A stretch of DNA of 64,000 nucleotides, from positions 118,306 to 182,305 of the forward strand of contig CAVULE010000004.1 in the NCBI GenBank assembly GCA_963742315.1, written 5' to 3'. The stretch comes from AV69 sp963742315. Lineage in GTDB: Bacteria > Verrucomicrobiota > Verrucomicrobiia > Chthoniobacterales > UBA10450. The first letter of the stretch is position 1, and each line of letters begins with the position of its first letter. Shown in pieces: positions 43,701-50,563 of the stretch. A program made the position numbers and the translations under genes. The notes below the pieces were generated by a model. It was not told where the DNA came from and did not search any database. It was given only the letters and a program-made list of their open reading frames with translations.

Positions 43701-44754
43701 CGCAGTATCGGACATTCTGTCCGATACATTGGAGGAAGCTCCGCAGAATGCGGAGCCAACGCGCGCCGCCCGTCCCATCCTGATCGACCGCTTTCTCGAA
43801 GACGCGATGGAAGTGGACGTTGATTGCATCAGTGACGGCCAGACCACCGTGATCGGCGCGATCATGGAGCACATCGAGCAGGCCGGCATCCACAGCGGGG
43901 ACAGCGCCTGCGTCATTCCTACTTTTTCGCTAACGAAGACGGTCCTTGCGGAAATTTCATCCGCCACTAAGGCGATGGCGCGGGAGTTAAACGTGCGTGG
44001 CCTGATGAATGTGCAGTTCGCGGTCAAGGGCGAGGACGTTTACGTGCTCGAAGTCAACCCGCGCGCCTCGCGCACCGTGCCATTCGTGAGCAAGGCCATC
44101 GGCGTTCCGCTCGCGAAACTGGCGGCCAAAGTGATGGCGGGAAAAACTTTGAGCGAGCTTGGCTTCACCAAAGAGATCGTCCCGAAACATTTTTCGGTAA
44201 AGGAAGCAGTCTTTCCCTTTCTGCGTTACCAGGGCCAGGATATTTCCCTCGGACCGGAGATGAAATCGACAGGTGAGGTGATGGGAATCGATCATGACCT
44301 CGGGCTCGCTTACGCCAAATCACAGATGGCTGCGCCGCCGCCCCTGCCGAAATCAGGCAACGTTTTCGTCAGCGTGAAGGACTCCGATAAAACCTCCGTC
44401 GTTTCGGTGGTGCGAGAATTTGTTAAGCTCGGTTTCGGGATCATTGCCACCAGCGGAACAGCGACTGCACTCGAAGCGGCACGGGTGCCAGTGACCCGAG
44501 TGTTCAAGATCCGCGAAGGCCGGCCCAATGTGCTCGATCGGGTGAAAAACGGCGACATCAGTTTTATCATTAATAGTCCGAGCGGAAAAATTCCGCGCGA
44601 AGATGAAGTGACCATTCGCAACGCCGCCATTGCGCAAAAGATTCCGATCATGACCACATTGCGCGCGGCACAAGCCAGCGTTTACGGAATTCGATCGCTC
44701 CAAAAAAATAAAGTTCGCGTCCGTTCGCTGCAGGAGTATCACGCGGCAAAGTAA
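40744..44754 (+). CDS. carB: Carbamoyl-phosphate synthase large subunit with an in-frame RAYT transposase insertion and three REP repeats
   Basis: CarB makes carbamoyl phosphate from bicarbonate, ATP and glutamine-derived ammonia for arginine and pyrimidine synthesis. The 1,336-residue frame is uninterrupted. The first synthetase half ([53 protein letters not shown]) and the second ([40 protein letters not shown]) are complete. The C-terminal MGS-like regulatory domain ([20 protein letters not shown]) is also present. Residues 480-714 are foreign: repeat C1, a RAYT domain, then repeat C2. They lie between IVEEN and [17 protein letters not shown] in the oligomerisation region. Residues about 980-1010 are repeat C3. 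Removing both leaves about 1,070 residues, the normal size. carA is not adjacent. Whether the enzyme still works is unknown, but the intact frame argues for it. Confidence 0.95.
   Translation: [1336 protein letters not shown]
42180..42287. repeat. Family C REP-like repeat, copy C1, within carB
   Basis: A series of hairpins: GCGCGCGTTCCGCGCGC, TATCGGACATTCTGTCCGAT, CTCGCAGAATGCAGAG, and GCGCACAGGATGCGCGC. It starts GGGTAGCGC and is translated from Gly480 as [16 protein letters not shown] and onward without a stop. It lies just 5' of the RAYT segment. Confidence 0.9.
42301..42780 (+). mobile_element. REP-associated tyrosine transposase (RAYT, Y1 HUH family) segment embedded in carB
   Basis: Encodes CarB residues about 520-679. 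It begins near [20 protein letters not shown], a typical RAYT N-terminus. It contains the HUH metal motif in [11 protein letters not shown] (His587, His589), an aromatic [19 protein letters not shown] block, and the catalytic Tyr657 in [14 protein letters not shown]. RAYTs are single-domain nucleases that process REP hairpins. The flanking copies C1 and C2, in direct orientation, are the likely cognate REPs. All catalytic residues remain. There is no stop codon and no independent gene boundary, so the domain is translated as part of CarB unless an internal start (for example the GTG codons at 42313 or nearby) is used. Confidence 0.92.
42783..42884. repeat. Family C REP-like repeat, copy C2, within carB
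   Basis: Begins GGGTAGCACGCGAGTTCCGC and ends GTACGCGCTACCC, so its ends are complementary. Internal hairpins include CCGGATATTCTGTCCGG and CTCCGCAGAATGCG. It is translated from Gly681 as [20 protein letters not shown] and is in the same frame and orientation as C1. It lies just 3' of the RAYT segment. Confidence 0.92.
43680..43772. repeat. Family C REP-like repeat, copy C3, within carB second half
   Basis: GGGTAGCGCACGCGTTCCGC, then TATCGGACATTCTGTCCGATA and CTCCGCAGAATGCGGAG; the last hairpin is shortened. It is translated as [20 protein letters not shown], the same frame as C1 and C2, between [12 protein letters not shown] and [18 protein letters not shown]. It therefore sits in a surface loop of the second ATP-grasp domain. 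Confidence 0.92.
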
Positions 44755-44817
44755 AGCAGGTTTTCCACGTCTTTTGGTTTGATTTCGCAACTTTGGAAAC
44801 TTGCGCCACTTTCCGTC

Positions 44818-45417
44818 ATGAAATCGATTTTGATTAATTTGCTGGCCGCCGTACTTGCGGTGGCGTCAGTTAACGCCGAAGAACAGAAACCGATGAACTC
44901 AGCAAAAGAAGTAGCGGTGATTAAGACAAGCGAGGGCGAAATGGTTGCCGAATTCTGGCCGGAGGTGGCGCCCAACACGGTGGAGAATTTCAAGAAACTG
45001 GCACGCTCTGGATTTTACGATGGCACGGCGTTTCACCGGATTGTCAAAGGTTTCATGATCCAGGGGGGCGATCCGTTGACCAAAGATCCGGCAAAGGAGA
45101 GTCGCTACGGAACCGGTGATCCTGGCTACAAAATCAAAGCGGAATTTAACGATCGCAGCCATGAGCGCGGTGTTCTTTCCATGGCGCGCTCGAGCGATCC
45201 CGATTCGGCCGGCAGCCAGTTTTTCATCTGCCTTGCGAATGTGAGCCGGCTCGATCATCAGTACACAACATTCGGGAAAATCATAAAAGGGGACGATGTC
45301 CTGGGAAAGATCGGCGACACCGAAGTGGCCACGAGTGACAGCGGCGAACGGAGCAAGCCAACCAAACGGGTGACGGTCGAGAGCATCAAGATCGTACCAG
45401 CTGATTCGGTGAAATAG
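44818..45417 (+). CDS. Exported cyclophilin-type peptidyl-prolyl isomerase
   Basis: PPIase of 199 residues that speeds proline isomerisation during protein folding, probably in the periplasm. The signal peptide is MKSILINLLAAVLAVASVNA. The cyclophilin core has VAPNTVENFKKLARSGFYDG, FHRIVKGFMIQGGDP (catalytic Arg), AGSQFFICLANVSRLDHQYT and FGKIIKGDDVLGKI. The start at 44818 gives a clean signal sequence. Its stop codon is immediately followed by repeat E2, which runs up to the start of the next gene. Confidence 0.94.
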   Translation: MKSILINLLAAVLAVASVNAEEQKPMNSAKEVAVIKTSEGEMVAEFWPEVAPNTVENFKKLARSGFYDGTAFHRIVKGFMIQGGDPLTKDPAKESRYGTGDPGYKIKAEFNDRSHERGVLSMARSSDPDSAGSQFFICLANVSRLDHQYTTFGKIIKGDDVLGKIGDTEVATSDSGERSKPTKRVTVESIKIVPADSVK

Positions 45418-45524
45418 GTGGATCGCGCGCTCCGTCGCGCGATGTTAACCTGCGTCGTAAGACCCATTGTTTTGATCGCTTCGCGATATGTGTTTAACCT
45501 CGCCCGCGGAGCGGCCGATCCACC
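45416..45524. repeat. Family E palindromic repeat, copy E2; fills the ppi-aguB gap
   Basis: AGGTGGATCGCGCGCTCCGT at the left and GCCCGCGGAGCGGCCGATCC then ACC at the right. The first two bases are the end of the TAG stop of the PPIase gene, and the last base directly precedes the ATG of the amidase gene. The second copy is at 2545-2632. Confidence 0.88.
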
Positions 45525-46412
45525 ATGCCTAATTCGGAGAAAACACAAGTCGCGCTGGTTCAGATGCGTTGCGGCGCGAACCCAGAGCAAAATCTGACAA
45601 GAGCGATTGAATTTATTCGCGAAGCCGCCAAAAACGGCGCACAAATCGTCTGTCTGCCGGAATTATTTCGCTCGCAGTATTTCTGTCAATCGGAGGACCA
45701 CGACAACTTCTCGTTAGCCGAAAACATCCCTGGACCGTCGACCGACGCGCTGACAAAACTCGCGCGCGAAAAATCCGTCGTCATCGTGGCCTCGCTTTTC
45801 GAAAAACGCGCCGCCGGGGTTTATCACAATACCGCAGTGGTGATCGATGCCGACGGCAATATCCTCGGGAAATACCGCAAGATGCACATCCCGGACGATC
45901 CGTCTTACTACGAAAAATTTTATTTTACGCCGGGCGATCTCGGTTTTCAGAGTTGGAAAACCGCGCGTGGCAATCTCGGCGTCTGCGTTTGCTGGGACCA
46001 GTGGTATCCGGAAGCGGCACGCTTAACCGCGTTGCGTGGCGCGGAAATTCTTTTTTATCCAACCGCCATCGGGTGGCACCCGCGCGAGAAGAAAAAATAT
46101 GGTGCCGCTCAACTTTCCGCCTGGCAGACGATGCAGCGCAGCCATGCCATCGCGAATGGGTGCTTTGTGGCAGCGGCAAATCGTGTCGGTCATGAAGCGC
46201 CAGCCGGGGGTGATGGCATCGAATTTTGGGGACAAAGTTTTATCTGCGCGCCCAGTGGGGAAATTCTGGCGCAAGGATCCGTCGATCGCGAAGAAATCGT
46301 TTCAGCCGAAGTGGAATGGAAACGAGTCGATCAGCATCGCACACACTGGCCATTTCTGCGCGATCGAAGAGTGGACGCCTACGAGGGAATCCAGCAACGG
46401 TTGATCGATTAG
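45525..46412 (+). CDS. aguB: N-carbamoylputrescine amidase
   Basis: Nitrilase-superfamily amidase of 295 residues that converts N-carbamoylputrescine to putrescine, CO2 and ammonia in the agmatine route to polyamines. The Glu-Lys-Cys triad is visible in CLPELFRSQYF, KYRKMHIPDDPSYYEKFYF and GVCVCWDQWYPEAAR. Motifs NTAVVIDADGNILGKYRK, PTAIGWHP and FWGQSFICAPSGEIL are characteristic of this subgroup rather than of general nitrilases. Agmatine deiminase is not in the window. The ATG follows repeat E2 directly, so promoter and ribosome-binding signals, if any, lie in the repeat. Confidence 0.92.
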   Translation: MPNSEKTQVALVQMRCGANPEQNLTRAIEFIREAAKNGAQIVCLPELFRSQYFCQSEDHDNFSLAENIPGPSTDALTKLAREKSVVIVASLFEKRAAGVYHNTAVVIDADGNILGKYRKMHIPDDPSYYEKFYFTPGDLGFQSWKTARGNLGVCVCWDQWYPEAARLTALRGAEILFYPTAIGWHPREKKKYGAAQLSAWQTMQRSHAIANGCFVAAANRVGHEAPAGGDGIEFWGQSFICAPSGEILAQGSVDREEIVSAEVEWKRVDQHRTHWPFLRDRRVDAYEGIQQRLID

Positions 46413-46451
46413 TCCAGTTTCGCTTTCGCGATTCGCCGCGTAGGTTGGAGG

Positions 46452-46970
46452 ATGAAAATGAAATTTCTTCTCGGTTTGTTCGCGCTTGGACTCGGCCTTT
46501 GCCTGGCCAACGCGCAGGAGCCCACTAAGGCGATCGCGGTGCTGCACCCCACCGCTGGTAATAACGTCACCGGTTCAGTCACCTTCACCAAGTCCGGCGA
46601 TGAAGTAAAGGTTGTGGCTGACGTCACCGGATTAACACCGGGCAAACACGGTTTCCACATTCATGAATTCGGTGATTGCTCTTCCAGCGATGGGAACTCC
46701 GCCGGTGGCCATTTTAACCCCACGCATAAAGACCACGGCGCGCCAGACGCGAGCGATCGGCATGCCGGCGATTTGGGCAACATTGAAGCAGACGCTTCCG
46801 GCAAGGCTCATTTAGAATGGAGCGATAAAGTCATGAAACTTTCCGGTGCTGATTCAATCGTGGGTCACGCCGTGATCGTGCATGAAAAGGTCGATGATTT
46901 GAAAACGCAGCCGACTGGCAATGCCGGTGGTCGTCTCGCCTGCGGGGTAATTGGCGTGGCCAAACCGTGA
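46452..46970 (+). CDS. sodC: Periplasmic Cu/Zn superoxide dismutase
   Basis: Cu/Zn SOD of 172 residues with signal peptide (FLLGLFALGLGLCLANA), so it acts outside the cytoplasm against superoxide. Copper ligands are His69 and His71 in HGFHIHEFGDC, His87 in GGHFNP and His144 in VIVHEK. Zinc ligands are His87, His95, His104 and Asp107 in RHAGDLGN. The disulfide pair is Cys76 and Cys164. The full ligand set indicates an active enzyme. The stop lies 13 bases before the chosen start of the nuclease gene, consistent with co-transcription. Confidence 0.95.
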   Translation: MKMKFLLGLFALGLGLCLANAQEPTKAIAVLHPTAGNNVTGSVTFTKSGDEVKVVADVTGLTPGKHGFHIHEFGDCSSSDGNSAGGHFNPTHKDHGAPDASDRHAGDLGNIEADASGKAHLEWSDKVMKLSGADSIVGHAVIVHEKVDDLKTQPTGNAGGRLACGVIGVAKP

Positions 46971-46983
46971 GCGCAGCCGCCGA

Positions 46984-48015
46984 ATGATCGAGTTGCTGAC
47001 GATCAGCGAAGTTCGCCGGCGCACGCAGAACGGATTTGTGACGGCGCGGGTCCATGCGCAAGTGGAGAGCGCGTCGGCGAAAGCCACGCGCGAAGGGAAA
47101 CCATATTGCGAAATCAGCCTGGCCGACGCCTGCGATCGAATGATGCTGCGGGTTTGGGATAATCATCCTGATTACACGTCCTGCAGCGCGTTGCAGAATG
47201 GCGATTTCATCGAGATCGACGGTGAATTTGCCCAGCACCAGCAATTCGGGCTCGAAGCGAAAACCTGGAAATTTCGCAGCCTTACCTCGGATGAGATTGC
47301 AAATCTTTTGGCCGGGCCGCCCGAGCTGCGAGCCAAGCAATCGGGCGATTCCGCTTTCATCATGCAAGCGGTGACGGCGATTTCCGATCCCCGTTTGCGC
47401 GGAATTTGCGAATTATTTCTGAAGGACTTTGGTGAACGCTTTCGTCGCACCGCCGCGGCGCGCAATTATCATCATGCCCGCCGCGGTGGATTGGTCGAGC
47501 ACACCGCGCAAATGATGCGCGTGGCGGCGGCGCTCTGCCCGCTCTATCCGCAACTGAATCTCGATCTTCTCCGCGCCGGAATTCTTTTCCACGATTCAGG
47601 AAAACTTTGGGAAAATCATCTGCCAGAAGATGGATTCACCATGGGATTCGATGAGCGCGGCGAATTAATGGGGCACATCTCGATCGGGCTCGAGCTGGTC
47701 AATTCCCTCTGGCGCAAATTGCAGACTGAGGAAAAGGCACGGGCTTGGGAAAATCTCGTGCCGCCGTCGGAAGACTGCCGGCTACATTTGCTGCACCTGA
47801 TCGCGTCGCATCATGGCGACATGCAATTCGGCTCTCCGGTTTATCCCAAAACCCCGGAAGCGATGACGCTTCACTACATCGATAATCTGGACGCGCGTTT
47901 GGAGATGTTCGCCGCCGGTTATTTAACGGCGAAACCCATTGCCGATCGCATTTTCGATCGGGTGCGCCCATTGCCGGCGAATCTGGTAAGGTCGCTGGAG
48001 AAATTCTCTGGGTAG
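46984..48015 (+). CDS. OB-fold/HD-domain 3'-5' exoribonuclease-like protein (YhaM type)
   Basis: A 343-residue protein with the YhaM plan. An N-terminal OB fold (VTARVHAQVESASAKATREG, KPYCEISLADACDRMMLRVW) is followed by an HD domain. HD motifs are GLVEHTAQMMRVAAALC, GILFHDSGKLWEN (the HD pair) and LHLIASHHGDMQFGSP. YhaM trims RNA and DNA 3' ends in Firmicutes. The start MIELLTISEVRRR at 46984 is preferred over an upstream one that overlaps sodC. The last two codons before the end, Gly and the TAG stop, are the GGGTAG terminus of repeat C4. Confidence 0.88.
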   Translation: MIELLTISEVRRRTQNGFVTARVHAQVESASAKATREGKPYCEISLADACDRMMLRVWDNHPDYTSCSALQNGDFIEIDGEFAQHQQFGLEAKTWKFRSLTSDEIANLLAGPPELRAKQSGDSAFIMQAVTAISDPRLRGICELFLKDFGERFRRTAAARNYHHARRGGLVEHTAQMMRVAAALCPLYPQLNLDLLRAGILFHDSGKLWENHLPEDGFTMGFDERGELMGHISIGLELVNSLWRKLQTEEKARAWENLVPPSEDCRLHLLHLIASHHGDMQFGSPVYPKTPEAMTLHYIDNLDARLEMFAAGYLTAKPIADRIFDRVRPLPANLVRSLEKFSG

Positions 48016-48128
48016 AGCGCGGATTCTGCGCGCTGTGTCGGAGATCTTCTCCGGCACGCTCTTCCCGATTGATGGAAAAAGTGCTCCGCAAAATGCGGAG
48101 CACAGCGCACAGAATGTGCGCGCTACCC
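48010..48128. repeat. Family C REP-like repeat, copy C4, between convergent genes
   Basis: GGGTAGAGCGCGGATTCTGC at the left and GCACAGAATGTGCGCGCTAC then CC at the right, with hairpins GTGTCGGAGATCTTCTCCGG and GTGCTCCGCAAAATGCGGAG. Each terminal GGGTAG encodes the last Gly and the stop codon of one flanking gene (stops at 48013-48015 and 48123-48125). Confidence 0.92.
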
Positions 48129-48914
48129 AATTCGTCGCCATGTTTCCGCCAAATATGCTTCGTCGATCTCGAAGCCAATAAACTTCGAGACGCCGCAATT
48201 TTTAGCCGCGATCGCAGAATTCCCGATTCCCAAAAATGGATCAAGCATGGTCTGCACGCGCGAAACGCCGTGTAGCTTGATACACCACTCCGCCAGCTCG
48301 ACCGGGAACGTCGCCGGGTGTGGACGCTCCTTAGCACGGCTTTGAATCGTCTCATACGGAATGAACCATGTGTTGCCGCGACAACGGCGATCGCGCCCAC
48401 TCGTGTGTGACCAACGCGCAATATTGCTCTTGTCCTGATAAGGAACACCGAGCGCGAGTCGATCAATTTCAACGCGCCCGCTCTTGGTGAAGTGAAAGAC
48501 ATACTCGTGACAATCATTCAGAAAGCGTCGCGAACTGATCGGCTTGAAATGACCGCGCGATGCGATCCTGCCATTTTTCTCCTCGATGCTGATCGACTTG
48601 ATCCAATGAATTGTGTTCTGCAAAGCGAACAGGTCACGCAACTCCAGCACGATCTGGTGTGGAAACATCGGGTTGGCGGGAGATGCGCCGACGTTGAGAA
48701 AAAATGAGCCGTCGGCTTTGAGCAGGCGCGCGATTTCCGCGGCCCACGTTTTACACCATTGCAAATAACCGGCGCGACCGGCGCGATCGGAGAATTTTGA
48801 ATAACGAATGCCCAGATTGTAAGGGGGCGAAGTGACGACGAGATCGATTGATGCCGCCGGCAATCTTGCCATTCCGCGCGCGCAATCTTCGTGGCGTAAA
48901 TCGAACGCGGTCAT
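48123..48914 (-). CDS. DNA methyltransferase (N4-cytosine/N6-adenine, TSPPY type)
   Basis: A 263-residue amino-methyltransferase. Motif IV is DLVVTSPPYNLGI (about residue 27), and the SAM-binding motif I DPFLGIGNSAIAA is near the C-terminus, the beta-class order. KPISSRRFLNDCHEYVFHFT and HPATFPVELAEWCIKLHGV are typical of this class. No restriction endonuclease is adjacent, so it may be an orphan. The start MTAFDLRHEDCARGM at 48914 is preferred; an ATG six codons earlier (48932) is possible. Readings back to 49169 translate repeats A4 and D2. The C-terminal Gly and stop come from repeat C4. Confidence 0.9.
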   Translation of the reverse strand: MTAFDLRHEDCARGMARLPAASIDLVVTSPPYNLGIRYSKFSDRAGRAGYLQWCKTWAAEIARLLKADGSFFLNVGASPANPMFPHQIVLELRDLFALQNTIHWIKSISIEEKNGRIASRGHFKPISSRRFLNDCHEYVFHFTKSGRVEIDRLALGVPYQDKSNIARWSHTSGRDRRCRGNTWFIPYETIQSRAKERPHPATFPVELAEWCIKLHGVSRVQTMLDPFLGIGNSAIAAKNCGVSKFIGFEIDEAYLAETWRRIG

Positions 48915-48957
48915 GGAATGATTTTGTCGCATTTCTGCCAGCGCGTACAGCCAAAAC

Positions 48958-49062
48958 CGGAACACAGACTTATAGTCTGTGCGCCCAGCGGAGTTCCACT
49001 CCGCTGAGTAAACGCAGCGGACAAAATATTCGCTGGGCGCACAGGGCACAGCCCTGTGTTCC
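48958..49062. repeat. Family A palindromic repeat, copy A4
   Basis: CGGAACACAGACTTATAGTC at the left and GGGCACAGCCCTGTGTTCC at the right, with GCGCCCAGCGGAG and CGCTGGGCGC inside. It lies in the divergent gap between the methyltransferase and thiG (48915-49212), together with D2. Confidence 0.9.
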
Positions 49063-49095
49063 ATTCGCGCAATATAACCGGCAGACGGTGAGTGC

Positions 49096-49167
49096 AGCTC
49101 GACAGAATCTCGCCCGACCAGTCGCGATCGCGGCAAGAGACTTGGTAGGGCGACGCTCTGCGGAGCC
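49096..49167. repeat. Family D half-sites, copy D2 (diverged, inverted order)
   Basis: GCTCGACAGAATCTCGCCCG at the left and TTGGTAGGGCGACGCTCTGC then GGAGCC at the right resemble the two arms of D1 but in the opposite order. It could be two partial copies or a rearranged one. Confidence 0.6.
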
Positions 49168-49212
49168 AAGGCATGTATTCGCAGCCGGCACGATTACGAA
49201 TATGTTTCTGTG

Positions 49213-50004
49213 ATGTCGGACAAGCCATCCAAGTTAAAAATTGCCGATCGAGAATTCACTTCACGGTTGCTCGTCGGCACGGGAAAATTTTCCTCAAATG
49301 AAGCGATGCGCGACGCGCTCTTGGCTAGCGGAACTGAGATCGTGACGGTCGCACTGCGGCGCGCGGATCTTTCCGGCAAACATGATCCCTTCGCGAACAT
49401 TCTCGATTTCATCGATCCGAAGAAATTTCTTTTGTTACCAAACACAAGCGGCGCCCGCGATGCCAATGACGCTGTGCGAATCGCCCGGCTCGCCGCCAGT
49501 GCCGGATTACCAACATGGGTAAAGCTCGAGATTCATCCCGATCCGCACTATTTGCTTCCCGATCCGGTCGAGACGCTCGCTGCTGCCGAGGTTCTCGTGA
49601 AGGAAGGGTTCACCGTTCTGCCCTACATCAATGCCGATCCGGTGTTGGCAAAACGACTGCAGGACGTTGGCGCTGCGACGGTAATGCCGCTCGGTTCGCC
49701 AATCGGGAGTAATCGCGGGATTGAAACCCGGGCACAGATCGAAATCATCATCGAACAAGCCACCGTCCCAGTGGTGGTTGATGCTGGACTGGGCGCGCCG
49801 AGCCAGGCGGCGGAAGCGATGGAGATGGGGGCGGACGCGGTTCTGGTAAATACCGCGATCGCAATCGCATCCGACCCAAATCGAATGGCACGCGCCTTTA
49901 AGATGGCGGTCGAAGCCGGACGCGAAGCGCGCGAGATTGGATTGGCCGAGAAGCGTTGGAGCGCCTCGGCGACAAGTCCGGTGAGCGAATTTTTTTCCGA
50001 TTAG
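49213..50004 (+). CDS. thiG: Thiazole synthase
   Basis: ThiG builds the thiazole phosphate moiety of thiamine from deoxyxylulose phosphate, glycine-derived imine and ThiS-thiocarboxylate. The 263-residue TIM-barrel protein has SRLLVGTGKFSSNEAMRDAL, the catalytic Lys in TWVKLEIHPDPHYLLPDPVE, and VMPLGSPIGSNRGI with VVVDAGLGAPSQAAEAMEMG. It begins at the ATG 49213. ThiS, ThiF and ThiH/ThiO are not next to it, so the pathway is split. It stands alone between repeats and a convergent small gene. Confidence 0.96.
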   Translation: MSDKPSKLKIADREFTSRLLVGTGKFSSNEAMRDALLASGTEIVTVALRRADLSGKHDPFANILDFIDPKKFLLLPNTSGARDANDAVRIARLAASAGLPTWVKLEIHPDPHYLLPDPVETLAAAEVLVKEGFTVLPYINADPVLAKRLQDVGAATVMPLGSPIGSNRGIETRAQIEIIIEQATVPVVVDAGLGAPSQAAEAMEMGADAVLVNTAIAIASDPNRMARAFKMAVEAGREAREIGLAEKRWSASATSPVSEFFSD

Positions 50005-50016
50005 CTTTCTTGGGTT

Positions 50017-50244
50017 CTAAACCTCGTTAGCCAATCGCGCCCCGGCGTCATTATAAAACTCGATTTGTCGTCCGCCGAGCCGGGAGACAGCGCACCAGCC
50101 GTTATCCAGGGCAAATCTTTCAAGCTCATCGAGCGACATCGATTTCAAAGCCGCGAGCTCGGTCGGATGAGTGATGAGACATTCTGGTTGGATCGAGAGG
50201 ACGCGCACGATTTTATTTTCGACCGCGATGAGGTTCGGGTTCAT
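50017..50244 (-). CDS. Small hypothetical protein
   Basis: A 75-residue protein (MNPNLIAVENKIVRVLSIQP at the start). A predicted helix-rich middle (PTELAALKSMSLDELERFAL) is followed by a strand-like end (CAVSRLGGRQIEFYNDAGAR). No motif for a known enzyme is visible and I do not recognise the family. The codon pattern and the ATGA overlap with the gene upstream on the same strand (50241-50244) support it being real. It converges on thiG with 12 bases between stops. Confidence 0.65.
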   Translation of the reverse strand: MNPNLIAVENKIVRVLSIQPECLITHPTELAALKSMSLDELERFALDNGWCAVSRLGGRQIEFYNDAGARLANEV

Positions 50245-50381
50245 CGATGACGCTTTCTTCCCCGCGAATTAATTGGCGTTCGCAAGACTGGTGGCGGTTT
50301 GTCAGGACGATTCAATTTTTCCCGCAGTGCGAGATGCGCTTTGCGTGAAGGAGATGGGCCGCGCACGTTCGGTTTTTCCAT
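50241..50381 (-). CDS. Possible small basic protein coupled to the downstream hypothetical
   Basis: A 46-residue frame (MEKPNVRGPSPSRKAHLALR and onward) that is rich in Arg, Lys and Pro, so it might be RNA- or DNA-binding. Its stop overlaps the next start as ATGA, the main support. The frame is open further upstream only through repeat A5, so the ATG at 50381 is the best start. No family recognised. Confidence 0.4.
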   Translation of the reverse strand: MEKPNVRGPSPSRKAHLALREKLNRPDKPPPVLRTPINSRGRKRHR

Positions 50382-50410
50382 ATCCGGAAAATGTAACCCG
50401 AGTCGCGACA

Positions 50411-50517
50411 GTGGAACACAGATTTCCAATCGGTGCGCCCAGCGGGTTTCAAACCCGCTGATCCGGGCAGCAGACAAGATGTCCGCTGGGCGCACAGCTG
50501 GAAAACCTGTGTTCCCG
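50411..50517. repeat. Family A palindromic repeat, copy A5
   Basis: GTGGAACACAGATTTCCAAT at the left and GGAAAACCTGTGTTCCC at the right, with GCGCCCAGCGGGTTTC and TCCGCTGGGCGC inside. It lies upstream of the ornithine cyclodeaminase gene. Confidence 0.87.
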
Positions 50518-50563
50518 GTAGCAGTGACTGGCGCGGGGAATTTCATTCGGCTAAGTTCGAGCA

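Noticed and set aside
40744..44754. Diversity-generating retroelement or group II intron in carB
   Set aside because: No reverse transcriptase or variable-template repeat is present; the only enzyme domain is the HUH transposase.
48915..49169. N-terminal extension of the methyltransferase of about 85 residues
   Set aside because: It consists of translated repeats A4 and D2; the family motif starts near the ATG at 48914.
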